A stretch of 64,000 nucleotides of DNA from Ruegeria denitrificans (GTDB lineage: Bacteria; Pseudomonadota; Alphaproteobacteria; Rhodobacterales; Rhodobacteraceae). The stretch lies in contig NZ_CYUD01000001.1 in NCBI RefSeq assembly GCF_001458295.1, positions 434,001 through 498,000 of the forward strand, in the 5' to 3' direction. The translations under genes were made by a program, and so were the position numbers. Numbering within the stretch: the first letter of the stretch is position 1; every line of letters starts with the position of its first letter. Positions 55,800-64,000 of this stretch are shown one piece after another. The notes below the pieces were generated by a model. That model was not told the origin of the DNA. It searched no databases and saw nothing but the letters and a program-made list of their open reading frames with translations.

Positions 55800-57287
55800 C
55801 TACTTCGTTGCACCAGCCGGAATAGTGTAGCCGTACAGTGTGCAGTATTCTTGCAGAAGCTTTTTCGGAACTGGACCGATTTTACCCCAATCCGTGTCTG
55901 CGACTTTTGGTTTTTCGTAGTGGACGCCCTTGTACAGTTTTTCGGCGTTTACCGGTTCCAAATCCAGCTTTTCCTTGTGGACGTCAAAGCCTGTGTCGTG
56001 AAGAAAATCAATCAGCGCTTCGCTGTCGTGCTCGATACGAAAAACAAAATCTGGCTTTTGCTCTCGTATGATTTGCGCCCATAGGCACAATGATGCGATT
56101 GCGCGCTCAGCCTCGGTGTTGAAGTCGTCCAAATCAATTCCAGTTTCGCTTTTTATGTGGTCGCGGCGGAAGGAATAGGACGCCGGGGCATGTTCGTTTT
56201 CGCGCATGATGGAAGGTATCGCCGTAGCTGGATCGCGCACTGTTTGTATCAGGATACGCCAGTGCAATGCCCTACGAGTGCGTGCGATAGGATCCAGCGC
56301 CCATGGGTTTTCGTCAGCGTCGACGGCAAACATCCAAGAACTGATACCATCCGCACCATCGGTCTCATGCCCTATGTCCAGGCCGGACTTCGTGCAAAGC
56401 TCTGCGACGTATCCTGTGCCGGTTCTTGGGTGCCCTACGCACAGAATTGGACGACTAAACATGCGTTGGACGTGACGTCTCAGCCGCTGCTCATGTTCGG
56501 TGTGCTCGTCCACCCGGTTATGCGCGGCAAGAAACGCCAGGCGATTTTTTTTGGGGTGGATTTGAGAATCCACTGACCCATCCGACCAAGACAGTTCGGA
56601 CGCAATCGGAGGGAATACTGTCCAAGAGTTGCTTTCATCAGCAACCTGTTTGTGCATGAAGATGTCAGAAGTCGTTTCGACCCGTGTGAAACGGTCAAGC
56701 AACAACCGGGCAAATGCAGGCGTCAGCGCATAGCAGGGATTCGACAATCGATCCTTGTGTTTCACACGAAAGAGTCGAAATGCACTATGATCTCGCGATT
56801 TGGCCCACCCCATTCTCAAAAGCATTGAGGTTTGTGCGTCAAAGGCGATACTACCGTTTTGAATTTTCTTCCTAAGCCGGTGGACGACCCGGTTTGTCCA
56901 AGGGTGGAAAAAGACGTCATCCTCTATGACCAACGTACGTTGACCGGACTGGCTGATCGATTCCCAAATATCCAGATGGCTGGCGAAATTGGCAACCTGC
57001 GAAGGGATCAAAACGTTATTTTCGCAGTCGCAACATTTCTGCCCGCAGCGAAAGCAAGGTGGAAAGGAGGCGACCAGCCCCTGCTCCTGCAAGGCCTGAA
57101 CCTTTGGGTGATCTGGGCTGAAAGCGTCATGCCATTCGAACGCGGATATACCAAACTCGGCAAGATGCTGTGGCAGACGTTCTCGCCGCTCGGTGGCATC
57201 GGGCAGGCTAAGCACGATGACTTTTGTTACAATGCCTTCAAAAGCCCCCAATCCTTCGGCGATATCTGATTGAGAGCCTGCCCTCAC
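55800..57287 (-). CDS. GT25-type glycosyltransferase fused to a sulfotransferase-like domain
   Basis: A 495-residue two-domain protein. Residues 20-250 resemble family 25 glycosyltransferases of LPS and surface glycans: KVIVLSLPDATERRERL, ANFASHLDIWESI and the acidic IEDDVFFH (Glu122-Asp124). A cysteine cluster (78, 81, 85, 86, 88) lies between them. Residues 278-495 have a second phosphosulfate-binding loop, VGHPRTGTGYVAE. This suggests glycosyl and sulfate transfer in one chain, both inferred. The GTG start at 57287 is seven bases after the cobS stop; other starts are possible. AT-richer than cobS and cobT. Confidence 0.72.
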   Translation of the reverse strand: MRAGSQSDIAEGLGAFEGIVTKVIVLSLPDATERRERLPQHLAEFGISAFEWHDAFSPDHPKVQALQEQGLVASFPPCFRCGQKCCDCENNVLIPSQVANFASHLDIWESISQSGQRTLVIEDDVFFHPWTNRVVHRLRKKIQNGSIAFDAQTSMLLRMGWAKSRDHSAFRLFRVKHKDRLSNPCYALTPAFARLLLDRFTRVETTSDIFMHKQVADESNSWTVFPPIASELSWSDGSVDSQIHPKKNRLAFLAAHNRVDEHTEHEQRLRRHVQRMFSRPILCVGHPRTGTGYVAELCTKSGLDIGHETDGADGISSWMFAVDADENPWALDPIARTRRALHWRILIQTVRDPATAIPSIMRENEHAPASYSFRRDHIKSETGIDLDDFNTEAERAIASLCLWAQIIREQKPDFVFRIEHDSEALIDFLHDTGFDVHKEKLDLEPVNAEKLYKGVHYEKPKVADTDWGKIGPVPKKLLQEYCTLYGYTIPAGATK

Positions 57288-57293
57288 GATCGC

Positions 57294-58280
57294 TTACCCC
57301 AGGCTTACGCTTGCGGCACTTTCCGGCAGTTCCTCATCAAAGCAACGCTGATAGAACTCGGCCACGGTCTGACGTTCCAGTTCGTCACATTTGTTCAGGA
57401 AGGACAGGCGGAAAGCATAGCCCACATCGCGGAAAATCTCGGCGTTCTGGGCCCAGTTGATCACGGTTCGCGGGCTCATCACGGTGGACAAATCACCATT
57501 CATGAAGGCGGTCCGGGTCAGGTCGGCGACGGTCACCATCTGGCTGACGGTCTTGCGGCCCTTTTCGGTGTTGTAATGCGGTGCCTTGGACAGCACGATC
57601 ATCGTCTCGGCATCATGGCTCAGGTAATTCAGGGTCGAGACCAGTGACCAGCGGTCCATCTGCGCCTGGTTGATCTGCTGCGTGCCGTGATAGAGGCCAG
57701 TGGTGTCACCAAGACCCACGGTGTTTGCTGTGGCGAACAGGCGGAAATTCGGGTTCGGCGTGATGATTTCGTTCTGGTCCAGCAGGGTCAGCTTGCCGTC
57801 ATGTTCCAGTACGCGCTGGATCACGAACATTACGTCAGCGCGTCCTGCATCGTATTCGTCGAACACAATGGCAACAGGGTTGCGTAGGGCCCATGGCAGG
57901 ATGCCTTCGTGGAATTCAGTGACCTGCTTGCCGTCGCGCAGTTTGATCGCGTCCTTGCCGATCAGGTCGATCCGGCTGATATGGCTGTCCAAGTTCACAC
58001 GCACTGCGGGCCAGTTCAGGCGGGCGGCAACCTGTTCGATATGGGTCGATTTACCAGTACCGTGGTAGCCCTGAATCATCACCCGGCGGTTATGGGAAAA
58101 GCCTGCAAGAATCGCCAGTGTGGTTTCGGGGTCAAATTTGTAGGTCGGGTCGATCGCCGGAACCCGGTCACTGCGCTCTGCAAAGCCTTTGACCGCCATG
58201 TCTGTATCAATGCCGAAAACGTCCCGAACCGAGATTTCTTCGGTGGGTTTTGCGTTGATATCAATCGATCCGTCAGCCAT
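57294..58280 (-). CDS. cobS: Aerobic cobaltochelatase subunit CobS
   Basis: CobS is the AAA+ ATPase ring of the aerobic cobaltochelatase. The 328-residue protein starts [20 protein letters not shown] at ATG 58278-58280, has Walker [10 protein letters not shown] near 71-79, Walker [11 protein letters not shown], and the sensor stretch [15 protein letters not shown]. The open frame extends 31 codons upstream without conserved sequence. It is the first gene of a minus-strand unit ending with cobT and the aminopeptidase. Confidence 0.96.
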   Translation of the reverse strand: MADGSIDINAKPTEEISVRDVFGIDTDMAVKGFAERSDRVPAIDPTYKFDPETTLAILAGFSHNRRVMIQGYHGTGKSTHIEQVAARLNWPAVRVNLDSHISRIDLIGKDAIKLRDGKQVTEFHEGILPWALRNPVAIVFDEYDAGRADVMFVIQRVLEHDGKLTLLDQNEIITPNPNFRLFATANTVGLGDTTGLYHGTQQINQAQMDRWSLVSTLNYLSHDAETMIVLSKAPHYNTEKGRKTVSQMVTVADLTRTAFMNGDLSTVMSPRTVINWAQNAEIFRDVGYAFRLSFLNKCDELERQTVAEFYQRCFDEELPESAASVSLG

Positions 58281-58667
58281 TCGCCTTGTCCTTATCCTTT
58301 GGCCCGTCTTGCCGGGTTTGAACCAGTGTGTGGTGCAACATATTGACAGGAAGGGCAAGGGAAAGAGGCGCAAGACGAAGGCTGAGAGGATGTTTCTTCG
58401 AAACTGGCCTTATCGGTGCGTGCCAAGGAATATTCGAGCGTAACTCTGGTGCATACGGGGAAGAATTTTACTCAGTCAGGTGTAAACATCATAATATTTA
58501 AATTGGGTTAAATTTAAATCTTGTAGACTGTGCACACGGGGTCAGTTTGATTGTTCCAGTGTGTGAGGGTCTTTTGAAAAACAAAAGTAATTGCGAAAGG
58601 GTGCTTAGCCGCTTTTCGCGCAGGGGCGTGCCTGTTTCGGTTACTATTGACGCAATAGGTGTATGCA
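58281..58667. promoter_or_regulatory. Divergent intergenic region between cobS and the Hint protein gene
   Basis: About 390 bases without a gene. The middle (58460-58540) is AT-rich and likely holds promoters for both directions. A possible hairpin GCGAAAG/CTTTTCGC lies near 58596-58620. No cobalamin riboswitch consensus was recognised by eye. Confidence 0.4.
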
Positions 58668-59552
58668 ATGGCGTTTAGTGTTCTTCTTCACACGGTCAAC
58701 ACTGCCAATGGTGACCTGGTCGTTCAAAACACGACACTGCCAGCAATTGTTGATGGGCAAACGATTTCCTTTGACGGGGGTGTGACGTTTCAGCCCTATA
58801 CTTACCTTGGGCAGGGTACCAGGCTTAGTAACGGCGAGTCCGGCGAATTCATTCAGATCGGTGGGCAAATTTACGCTTGGGATACGGACGATCCCACGGG
58901 GCCGATGAGCACCGGTAACTGGAAAATCACCGAAGACGACCTGGATCCGACTGATCCCCCGTGTTTTGTAGCCGGTACACTAATCGACACCGACTCTGGG
59001 CCGCGACCGGTCGAAGAATTGGCGGTTGGCGACAGGGTATGCGTATCCAATGGAGAAACATTGCCGATAGTATGGATCGGAAAACGAACACTCAGCGCGC
59101 AAACATTACGCCTTCAACCGAAATTCCGACCTGTCCTGATTCAGTGCGATGCGCTGGGCAAAGGTTTGCCTGACTGCGATCTATACGTGTCCCCGCAACA
59201 TCGGATTGTGATTGAAGGCTGGCGGGCCGAGTTGCTGTTTGGTGAGCAGATGGTCTTTTCTGCCGCGATTCATCTGGTTAATGATCACACGATCCGTCAG
59301 ATTGGTGCGGATGAACCCGTTACTTATTTTCACATCGCTTGCGAAGAACATGCCATTTTGACATCGCATGGTCTGCAAAGTGAGAGCCTGTTTATTGGTG
59401 GTCGGGCATTAGGCTCTTTTAGTCGCGCAGATGTTGACGAATTGCGCGTGCTTTTTCCCGATCTCAGTGATGGCGCGCGGGTACGAAAAACCAAACTGCG
59501 CTGCTTGAAACGCCCCGAAGCGCAGGCACTGCGGGGCATATTTCCGGCGTAG
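58668..59552 (+). CDS. Hint-domain (hedgehog/intein-type) protein
   Basis: A 294-residue protein. Residues 1-95 form a beta-rich N-terminal region (NGDLVVQNTTLPAIVDGQTI), and from Cys99 there is a Hint domain: PCFVAGTLIDTDSGPRPVEE, LAVGDRVCVSNGE, YVSPQHRIVIEGWRAELLFG and YFHIACEEHAILTSHGL. Such proteins are common in rhodobacters, often secreted by type I routes; no signal peptide is visible. Autoprocessing at the Cys is inference from the fold. Start ATG 58668 has an AGGTG eight bases upstream. Confidence 0.85.
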   Translation: MAFSVLLHTVNTANGDLVVQNTTLPAIVDGQTISFDGGVTFQPYTYLGQGTRLSNGESGEFIQIGGQIYAWDTDDPTGPMSTGNWKITEDDLDPTDPPCFVAGTLIDTDSGPRPVEELAVGDRVCVSNGETLPIVWIGKRTLSAQTLRLQPKFRPVLIQCDALGKGLPDCDLYVSPQHRIVIEGWRAELLFGEQMVFSAAIHLVNDHTIRQIGADEPVTYFHIACEEHAILTSHGLQSESLFIGGRALGSFSRADVDELRVLFPDLSDGARVRKTKLRCLKRPEAQALRGIFPA

Positions 59553-59558
59553 CGGAGC

Positions 59559-60182
59559 CTACTTGAAGTTCCGGCTGTCCTTGATCTGATCCCAGGCCCA
59601 GACAACCTCTTGCAGCTGTTCCTCTTGGGACCGATCACCACCGTTCATGTCCGGGTGCAGTACCTTGATCAGCTTTTTATATGCCTTGCGCACCTCGGCC
59701 TTGGACCAGCTGTCCTGTGCTTCAAGAATCTCGATAGCACGACGTTCGGTGGGCGGCAGGCGGCGGCCGCCGGAATTGGCGCGGCCGGGGTTCTTGGTGG
59801 CGTTCTCGCCCAGAACCTGATGCGGGTCCTCGATGCCCAGACGAGCCCAGGCGCGCGCCTCGGGGTCGCCCATCGGCTTGGTCTCGCGCTCCCACACTTT
59901 GTCCTTGGAACGTTGCGCGTTCAGTTCGGCCTCGGTCGTGCCGTCGAAAAAGTTCCACTTGTTGTTGTATTCGCGGACGTGCTGTTGGCAGAACCAGAAG
60001 AAGTCGTCCAATACATCCGGCGCCTTGGGCGCACGGAACTTACCGGCCTCTTCGCAACCCTCGTGATCGCAGATACGCGTCGAGGTTTCAGACGCACCCG
60101 ACATGCCCCGGCGCCCACGCGGGTTCTTTTTCTTGGCGTTGGAAACGGACATATCGAATCCGAAGGGGTCTGACTTCACCAT
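59559..60182 (-). CDS. J-domain (DnaJ-type) protein
   Basis: A 207-residue protein with a C-terminal J domain: DSWSKAEVRKAYKKLIKVL then HPD at 176-178. J domains stimulate the ATPase of Hsp70 partners. The N-terminal part has a CDHEGCEEAGKFRAPKAP segment with two Cys and a WFCQQHVREYN motif, possibly metal-binding. This architecture is a recurrent alphaproteobacterial protein of unknown client. Its GAGG Shine-Dalgarno before ATG 60182 supports the start. It is divergent from bolA. Confidence 0.9.
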   Translation of the reverse strand: MVKSDPFGFDMSVSNAKKKNPRGRRGMSGASETSTRICDHEGCEEAGKFRAPKAPDVLDDFFWFCQQHVREYNNKWNFFDGTTEAELNAQRSKDKVWERETKPMGDPEARAWARLGIEDPHQVLGENATKNPGRANSGGRRLPPTERRAIEILEAQDSWSKAEVRKAYKKLIKVLHPDMNGGDRSQEEQLQEVVWAWDQIKDSRNFK

Positions 60183-60289
60183 GCTCTGATCCTCAAGAAC
60201 GCATCTTTTCGACTCGGAGGCAGCAGTTTAGTCTAAGCAGCCGAAAGTAGAAGAGGGGGGCGGTAAATTTTTTGCCGCTGAGCGAAAAA

Positions 60290-60544
60290 ATGAGCGTGAC
60301 CGACGAAATCCATAAGCGCCTTGAGGCCGCGTTCAATCCGCGCGAGCTGGAGGTAATCGACGACAGCGAAAGCCATCGTGGCCACGCCGGGTATCAGGAC
60401 GGCGGCGAAAGTCATTTCAACGTCCGCATTCGCGCCAGCGCGTTCGAGGGCCAGTCCCGCGTCGCCCGCCACCGCTCGGTGCATAAGGCGTTGGGCGATA
60501 TCGTACCGCGCATTCATGCGCTGGCGCTGGATATTGGAACATGA
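60290..60544 (+). CDS. bolA: BolA family protein
   Basis: An 84-residue BolA protein, starting MSVTDEIHKRLEAAFNPREL. The family signature is GHAGYQDGGESHFNVRI with the invariant His, and HRSVHKALGD. BolA proteins act with monothiol glutaredoxins in iron-sulfur and stress pathways. I chose ATG 60290; a TTG 18 bases earlier is in frame. The gene is alone. Confidence 0.9.
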   Translation: MSVTDEIHKRLEAAFNPRELEVIDDSESHRGHAGYQDGGESHFNVRIRASAFEGQSRVARHRSVHKALGDIVPRIHALALDIGT

Positions 60545-60595
60545 GAGAGTCTTAATCGCCCATTGAGGCCGCATTTTTCCCTGCTGGGTGTGGGC

Positions 60596-60706
60596 ATGAA
60601 AATACTGTGTTTGGGGACCGCTATTCCCGACAATTCGATTGCTGCAGAAACTAAAGGTTTCGACGCCGCCGATGAAAGTCAGTACAAATGGCTGTCAGAA
60701 TACTGA
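60596..60706 (+). CDS. Very short open frame, doubtful
   Basis: An ATG at 60596 begins a 36-codon frame (start MKILCLGTAIPDNSIAAETK). No good Shine-Dalgarno is present and the product matches nothing known to me. It may be a fragment of a lost gene. Confidence 0.12.
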   Translation: MKILCLGTAIPDNSIAAETKGFDAADESQYKWLSEY

Positions 60707-60927
60707 AACCTAGAAGCGGGCGCCTTTCTCTGGAATTCGACGAGTTGGATATTTAGGGTGTCAAATCGAAAATCGAACGGCTGTTCGGCACAGCCACTCA
60801 AAGATAGTTTGTTGTGGAAAGCAATGTCAGGTTTGGACGTGCGGATTTCACTTTCTGGAATGAGTGGAATGACCCTTGTCTCATCTCGGGAACCGCTCAG
60901 GGTGATGCGCACCTTCGGCAAATTCAT
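60679..60927 (-). CDS. Small hypothetical protein, doubtful
   Basis: An 82-codon open frame in the region between bolA and the DUF4177 gene. The product (start MNLPKVRITLSGSRDETRVI) has no recognisable family, no signal peptide and no Shine-Dalgarno. Codon use is not strongly coding-like. The roughly 460-base gap it occupies (60545-61005) may simply be non-coding or a gene remnant. Confidence 0.2.
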   Translation of the reverse strand: MNLPKVRITLSGSRDETRVIPLIPESEIRTSKPDIAFHNKLSLSGCAEQPFDFRFDTLNIQLVEFQRKAPASRFQYSDSHLY

Positions 60928-61005
60928 GACGAATTGACCAAATGTTAAGCTGAGTTAGGCTAAAATAGGCTTCAATCTGCGCTTGTTGTATTGGAACAAA
61001 CGGGA

Positions 61006-61413
61006 TCACGCCTTTTCGGGGTTTTCAGTGTCTTCTTGTTCAGGGTGTCTCAGAAACAGTGGCGGCTCTTTGGCCTCTTCCGAAATCGGTGCGGGTGCCA
61101 CAACGTTACCTGGCCCAGGAACCGATCGCGCCACCGCAACAGTGTCTGTCGTTTCTACTGGTGCCAGAGTTTTTGAGTCTTCTAATTCACGGCGAAACAC
61201 CAACACATTGCGCCAGTTCACTGTCGATCCAGTCAGGCCTGCGCGTTCCTCGCTGGGCAGCAATTCGGCGCGCCGATATTCCCAGCCGTCTTGCCCCATC
61301 TCGTTCAGTACCTGTTCCACGGAAGCAGCGAACCGGCCTTCGGCGGATTTGACGCCCTTGGCCTTGGTGCCTTTTTGCGGAGCTGGGACAACTTTGTATT
61401 CGTAGCGCTGCAT
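61006..61413 (-). CDS. DUF4177 protein
   Basis: A 135-residue protein. The N-terminal DUF4177 domain begins QRYEYKVVPAPQKG and has the LNEMGQDGWEYRRAEL core typical of this short domain. The C-terminal half is Pro/Glu-rich and likely disordered (LEDSKTLAPVETTDTVAV onwards). Function is unknown. The AGGA Shine-Dalgarno before ATG 61411-61413 decides the start over an ATG ten codons earlier. Confidence 0.85.
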   Translation of the reverse strand: MQRYEYKVVPAPQKGTKAKGVKSAEGRFAASVEQVLNEMGQDGWEYRRAELLPSEERAGLTGSTVNWRNVLVFRRELEDSKTLAPVETTDTVAVARSVPGPGNVVAPAPISEEAKEPPLFLRHPEQEDTENPEKA

Positions 61414-61494
61414 CGGATTTTCCTGGTTGCCGGGTTCCGGCAATCTAACATGTTGGTGATTTTGGGAAAGTCATCATCGCATGGACGTAGCGGA

Positions 61495-61523
61495 AAGAAA
61501 AACGGCAGGGTTTATGCAAACCC
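61495..61523 (-). terminator. Possible terminator after gatB
   Basis: On the minus strand GGGTTT, a four-base loop and AAACCC form a hairpin, followed after six bases by TTTTTCTTT. It lies about 27 bases downstream of the gatB stop. The distance to the T-tract makes it weak. Confidence 0.4.
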
Positions 61524-61549
61524 CGACGTTTTTCGAAAACTTAAGCGCC

Positions 61550-63061
61550 TTACGAGCCCAGCTTTTTGCCGACCAATTCGTTCACCGCCTTGGGGTTGGC
61601 CTTGCCGCCCGTGGCTTTCATCACCTGACCGACGAACCAGCCCGCCAGTTTCGGGTTCACCTTGGCCTTTTCAACCTGTGCTGGGTTGGCGGCGATGATC
61701 TCATCAAGTGCGGTTTCAATCGCGCCGGTGTCGGTCACCTGTTTCATGCCGCGCTCTTCCACGATCTGCGCCGGATCGCCGCCTTCGGTATAGACGACCT
61801 CGAACAGGTCCTTGGCGATCTTGCCCGAGATCGCTTCCGAAGCGATCAGGTCGATGATCCCACCCAATTGCGCCGGAGACACGGGCGATTCCGTGATGTC
61901 GTGGTCTTCTTTCTTAAGCCGACCGAATAGTTCGTTGATGACCCAGTTCGCGGCCAGCTTGCCGTTACGGCCCTTGGCGACTTCTTCAAAATAGGCGGCA
62001 GATTCCACCTCGGCGGTCAGCACGGACGCGTCATAGTCGGTCAGGCCAAACTCGCTGATAAACCGCGCCTTTTTGTCGTCGGGCAGTTCAGGCAGTTTGG
62101 CAGCAATTTCGTCCACCCATGCCTGCTCGATCTCCAGCGGCAGCAGATCGGGGTCGGGGAAGTAACGGTAATCATGCGCCTCCTCCTTGGACCGCATCGA
62201 GCGGGTCTCGCCCTTGTCTGGGTCATACAGGCGGGTTTCCTGATCGACTTTGCCGCCGCCTTCGACGATGGCAATCTGACGGCGGGCTTCAACCTCGATC
62301 GCTTGCTGGATAAAGCGCATCGAGTTCATGTTCTTGATCTCGCAACGGGTGCCCAGATGCGAGAAATCCTGCGTTTCCTGATACTTTTCGTACGCCCCCG
62401 GCAAACAGATCGAGACGTTCACGTCCGCCCGCAGGTTGCCGTTCTGCATGTTGCCATCGCAGGTGCCCAGATACCGCAGGATCTGACGCAGTTTGACGAT
62501 ATAGGCAGCCGCTTCTTCGGGTCCGCGAATATCGGGACGCGACACGATCTCCATCAGACAAACACCGGTCCGGTTCAGATCGACGAAGGACATATGCGGG
62601 TCCATATCGTGGATCGACTTACCGGCGTCCTGCTCCATATGGATGCGTTCGATCCGCACATTGCGCGCGGTGCCGTCACCCATTTCAACCAACACTTCAC
62701 CTTCGCCCACGATGGGATGGTACAGCTGGGAAATCTGATAGCCCTGCGGCAGGTCAGGGTAGAAATAGTTCTTGCGGTCAAAGGCCGATTTCAGGTTGAT
62801 ATCCGCCTTCAGGCCCAGCCCGGTGCGTACCGCTTGTTCCACGCAGTATTCGTTGATGACCGGCAGCATTCCCGGCATTGCCGCGTCCACAAAAGCCACG
62901 TTCGAATTCGGCTCGGCCCCGAATTGGGTCGACGCGCCGGAAAACAGCTTGGCATTGGACGAGACCTGAGCGTGCACCTCCATCCCGATCACCAGTTCCC
63001 AATCGTGCTTGGCCCCGGCAATGGTTTTGGGTTTGGGCATTTCGTATGTCAGGTCGAGCAT
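61550..63061 (-). CDS. gatB: Asp-tRNA(Asn)/Glu-tRNA(Gln) amidotransferase subunit B
   Basis: GatB, with GatA and GatC, converts misacylated Glu-tRNA(Gln) or Asp-tRNA(Asn) to the correct amidated form; it binds the tRNA and activates the carboxyl group. The 503-residue protein has [39 protein letters not shown], a [19 protein letters not shown] motif and the C-terminal YqeY-like tail ([20 protein letters not shown]). The ATG at 63059-63061 is preceded by GAGG six bases away; a longer start adds four residues. gatA and gatC are not in the window. Confidence 0.97.
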   Translation of the reverse strand: MLDLTYEMPKPKTIAGAKHDWELVIGMEVHAQVSSNAKLFSGASTQFGAEPNSNVAFVDAAMPGMLPVINEYCVEQAVRTGLGLKADINLKSAFDRKNYFYPDLPQGYQISQLYHPIVGEGEVLVEMGDGTARNVRIERIHMEQDAGKSIHDMDPHMSFVDLNRTGVCLMEIVSRPDIRGPEEAAAYIVKLRQILRYLGTCDGNMQNGNLRADVNVSICLPGAYEKYQETQDFSHLGTRCEIKNMNSMRFIQQAIEVEARRQIAIVEGGGKVDQETRLYDPDKGETRSMRSKEEAHDYRYFPDPDLLPLEIEQAWVDEIAAKLPELPDDKKARFISEFGLTDYDASVLTAEVESAAYFEEVAKGRNGKLAANWVINELFGRLKKEDHDITESPVSPAQLGGIIDLIASEAISGKIAKDLFEVVYTEGGDPAQIVEERGMKQVTDTGAIETALDEIIAANPAQVEKAKVNPKLAGWFVGQVMKATGGKANPKAVNELVGKKLGS

Positions 63062-63131
63062 GGCGCGCCTCATTTCCGCAGAAGTCTAAGCCTGCGTATT
63101 AGGCCCGGCAGGGACGAGGGGCAAGGGGGAA

Positions 63132-64000
63132 TCAGTGCTGCGACAGGCGCAGGCCCGACGGCGTAAAGGTCACGTCCATTCCGTTGTGCAATTCCTCGCG
63201 GAACAGATTGCGGATAGCAAGCAAAGCATCGCGCTTACCACGGGCCGCAAACCGCTCGGCCGAATTGATGCGGACCGAGTTGTTGAACCCGTTCGCGGCA
63301 TGCGCCCAGATAAGCGGATGCAGCTCGGTCATGTGGTCGCGGATCAGCCCGTTTGCGGCCTCGTGAATTTGCGAGCGCACAAGATCGGCCTTTTCGTTCA
63401 GGCCTTGACCGTTCTGAATCGTGATAGCGCAATAGGCAGACAGCATGTTGACGGTCTGCTGATCAGGGCGACGATGCAGAATGTCGTGAAAACCTTCCAG
63501 GAAATACTCAACATCCAGCCGGGCGCAGGCCTCTTCGTCCAAAGCGATAGCGTCAAACTGGACCCAAGTGTAGCCGCCGGCGCCCCAGATGTCGGCAGTT
63601 CGTGCCGCGTTGCGCAGCGCCTGAACCTCTAGTTTTTCATAGCTGCCGAACCAACGTGGCAGCAGATGTGTACCCATCGCCCGCATATGTCGCTGATTGT
63701 GCGGGTCTAACGTGATCAGATGTTCGTATTCTTCGGCGACGCGCTGGTTGGTTTTCCGTTGACCCGCCAGCAGGGCGCAACTTGCGGCTGCGACAATCGG
63801 GCTGTCTGGCAGCGCGGCGCGGCATGTCGGCAAAAGGTCCGCAGCCCGGTCGAAATGCGCGGCACAGCGTGACTGGTGAAGCGGGGGCAGGGTTGCATCC
63901 GTTGCAATCCCGCGCCACGCCCAGGCCAGGTCGATATGCGCTAAGGCCACGACCAGAGTGATCATCGGATCATCCGGATACTCACGCATTTCGTCTTCGA
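63132..64000 (-). CDS. Unrecognised protein, 5' end outside the window
   Basis: The frame is open from the right edge of the window to a TGA on the minus strand at 63132. The visible 289 codons encode a soluble, helix-rich protein with repeats reminiscent of tetratricopeptide proteins (AAHFDRAADLLPTCRAAL, RVAEEYEHLITLDPHNQRH, YEKLEVQALRNAARTADIWG). An in-frame ATG at 63987-63989 lacks a Shine-Dalgarno, so the gene probably starts beyond the window. I cannot name a family. It lies upstream of gatB on the same strand, 70 bases away. Confidence 0.7.
   Translation of the reverse strand, partial: EDEMREYPDDPMITLVVALAHIDLAWAWRGIATDATLPPLHQSRCAAHFDRAADLLPTCRAALPDSPIVAAASCALLAGQRKTNQRVAEEYEHLITLDPHNQRHMRAMGTHLLPRWFGSYEKLEVQALRNAARTADIWGAGGYTWVQFDAIALDEEACARLDVEYFLEGFHDILHRRPDQQTVNMLSAYCAITIQNGQGLNEKADLVRSQIHEAANGLIRDHMTELHPLIWAHAANGFNNSVRINSAERFAARGKRDALLAIRNLFREELHNGMDVTFTPSGLRLSQH

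Noticed and set aside
58281-58667. Cobalamin riboswitch upstream of cobS
   Set aside because: No B12-box-like conserved element could be recognised in the gap; a covariance search would be needed to exclude it.

Overview
The window looks like the chromosome of a roseobacter-type alphaproteobacterium (Rhodobacteraceae). The signs are a fairly GC-rich sequence, a complete mraZ-to-ftsZ division and cell-wall cluster with DUF2484 genes between murC and murB, cobS/cobT genes of the aerobic cobaltochelatase, a single-chain pyruvate carboxylase, and a DUF1127 gene followed by an array of anti-Shine-Dalgarno hairpin RNAs like the CcsR ('cuckoo') RNAs of Rhodobacter sphaeroides. This assignment is inferred from gene content; no database was searched.

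Region 1 (1-8.6 kb) is a histidine biosynthesis block on the minus strand, hisB-hisH-hisA-hisF-hisE. Two small periplasmic genes (DUF302, DUF2147) lie on the opposite strand in its gaps. It is followed by a short Lrp/AsnC-type protein, a GNAT acetyltransferase, tRNA-Gly(GCC), a 50-residue membrane protein, a MAPEG protein and a Gly/Asn-rich secreted protein. Region 2 (8.6-18 kb) carries pyruvate carboxylase, an FMN-dependent alpha-hydroxy acid dehydrogenase, a membrane GAF-GGDEF diguanylate cyclase, a UvrD/PcrA helicase and a DUF1330 protein.

Region 3 (18.0-19.6 kb) is RNA-rich. On the minus strand a DUF1127 gene is followed by eight hairpins. Six show CCTCCTCCC in the loop and two show TCTCCTCCC. 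They are arranged as four pairs and end in a U-tract terminator. On the plus strand, upstream of mraZ, there is a triple 11-bp repeat overlapping a possible promoter, then a leader of roughly 265 nt that ends in a strong intrinsic terminator, resembling the UpsM leader RNA of R. sphaeroides.

Region 4 (19.6-46.3 kb) is the division and cell-wall cluster: mraZ, rsmH, ftsL, ftsI, murE, murF, mraY, murD, three unrelated genes, ftsW, murG, murC, two DUF2484 genes, a three-helix membrane segment in frame with murB, murB, ddl, ftsQ, ftsA, a small secreted protein, ftsZ, then lpxC, bamD and recN. Many of these genes overlap by 1-14 bases, so most are probably co-transcribed. An intrinsic terminator lies between mraY and murD and another after ftsZ. 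The block covers peptidoglycan precursor synthesis from UDP-MurNAc to lipid II, the divisome, lipid A commitment and outer-membrane protein assembly.

Region 5 (46.3-64 kb) has a ClC channel, a Tat-type DUF3179 protein, an ornithine cyclodeaminase-family enzyme, DUF427, an M24 aminopeptidase, and cobT and cobS separated by two sulfotransferase-type genes, one of them fused to a GT25 glycosyltransferase. It ends with a Hint-domain protein, a J-domain protein, BolA, a DUF4177 protein, gatB and an unrecognised protein that runs off the right edge. No insertion sequence, prophage, CRISPR array or rRNA was seen.
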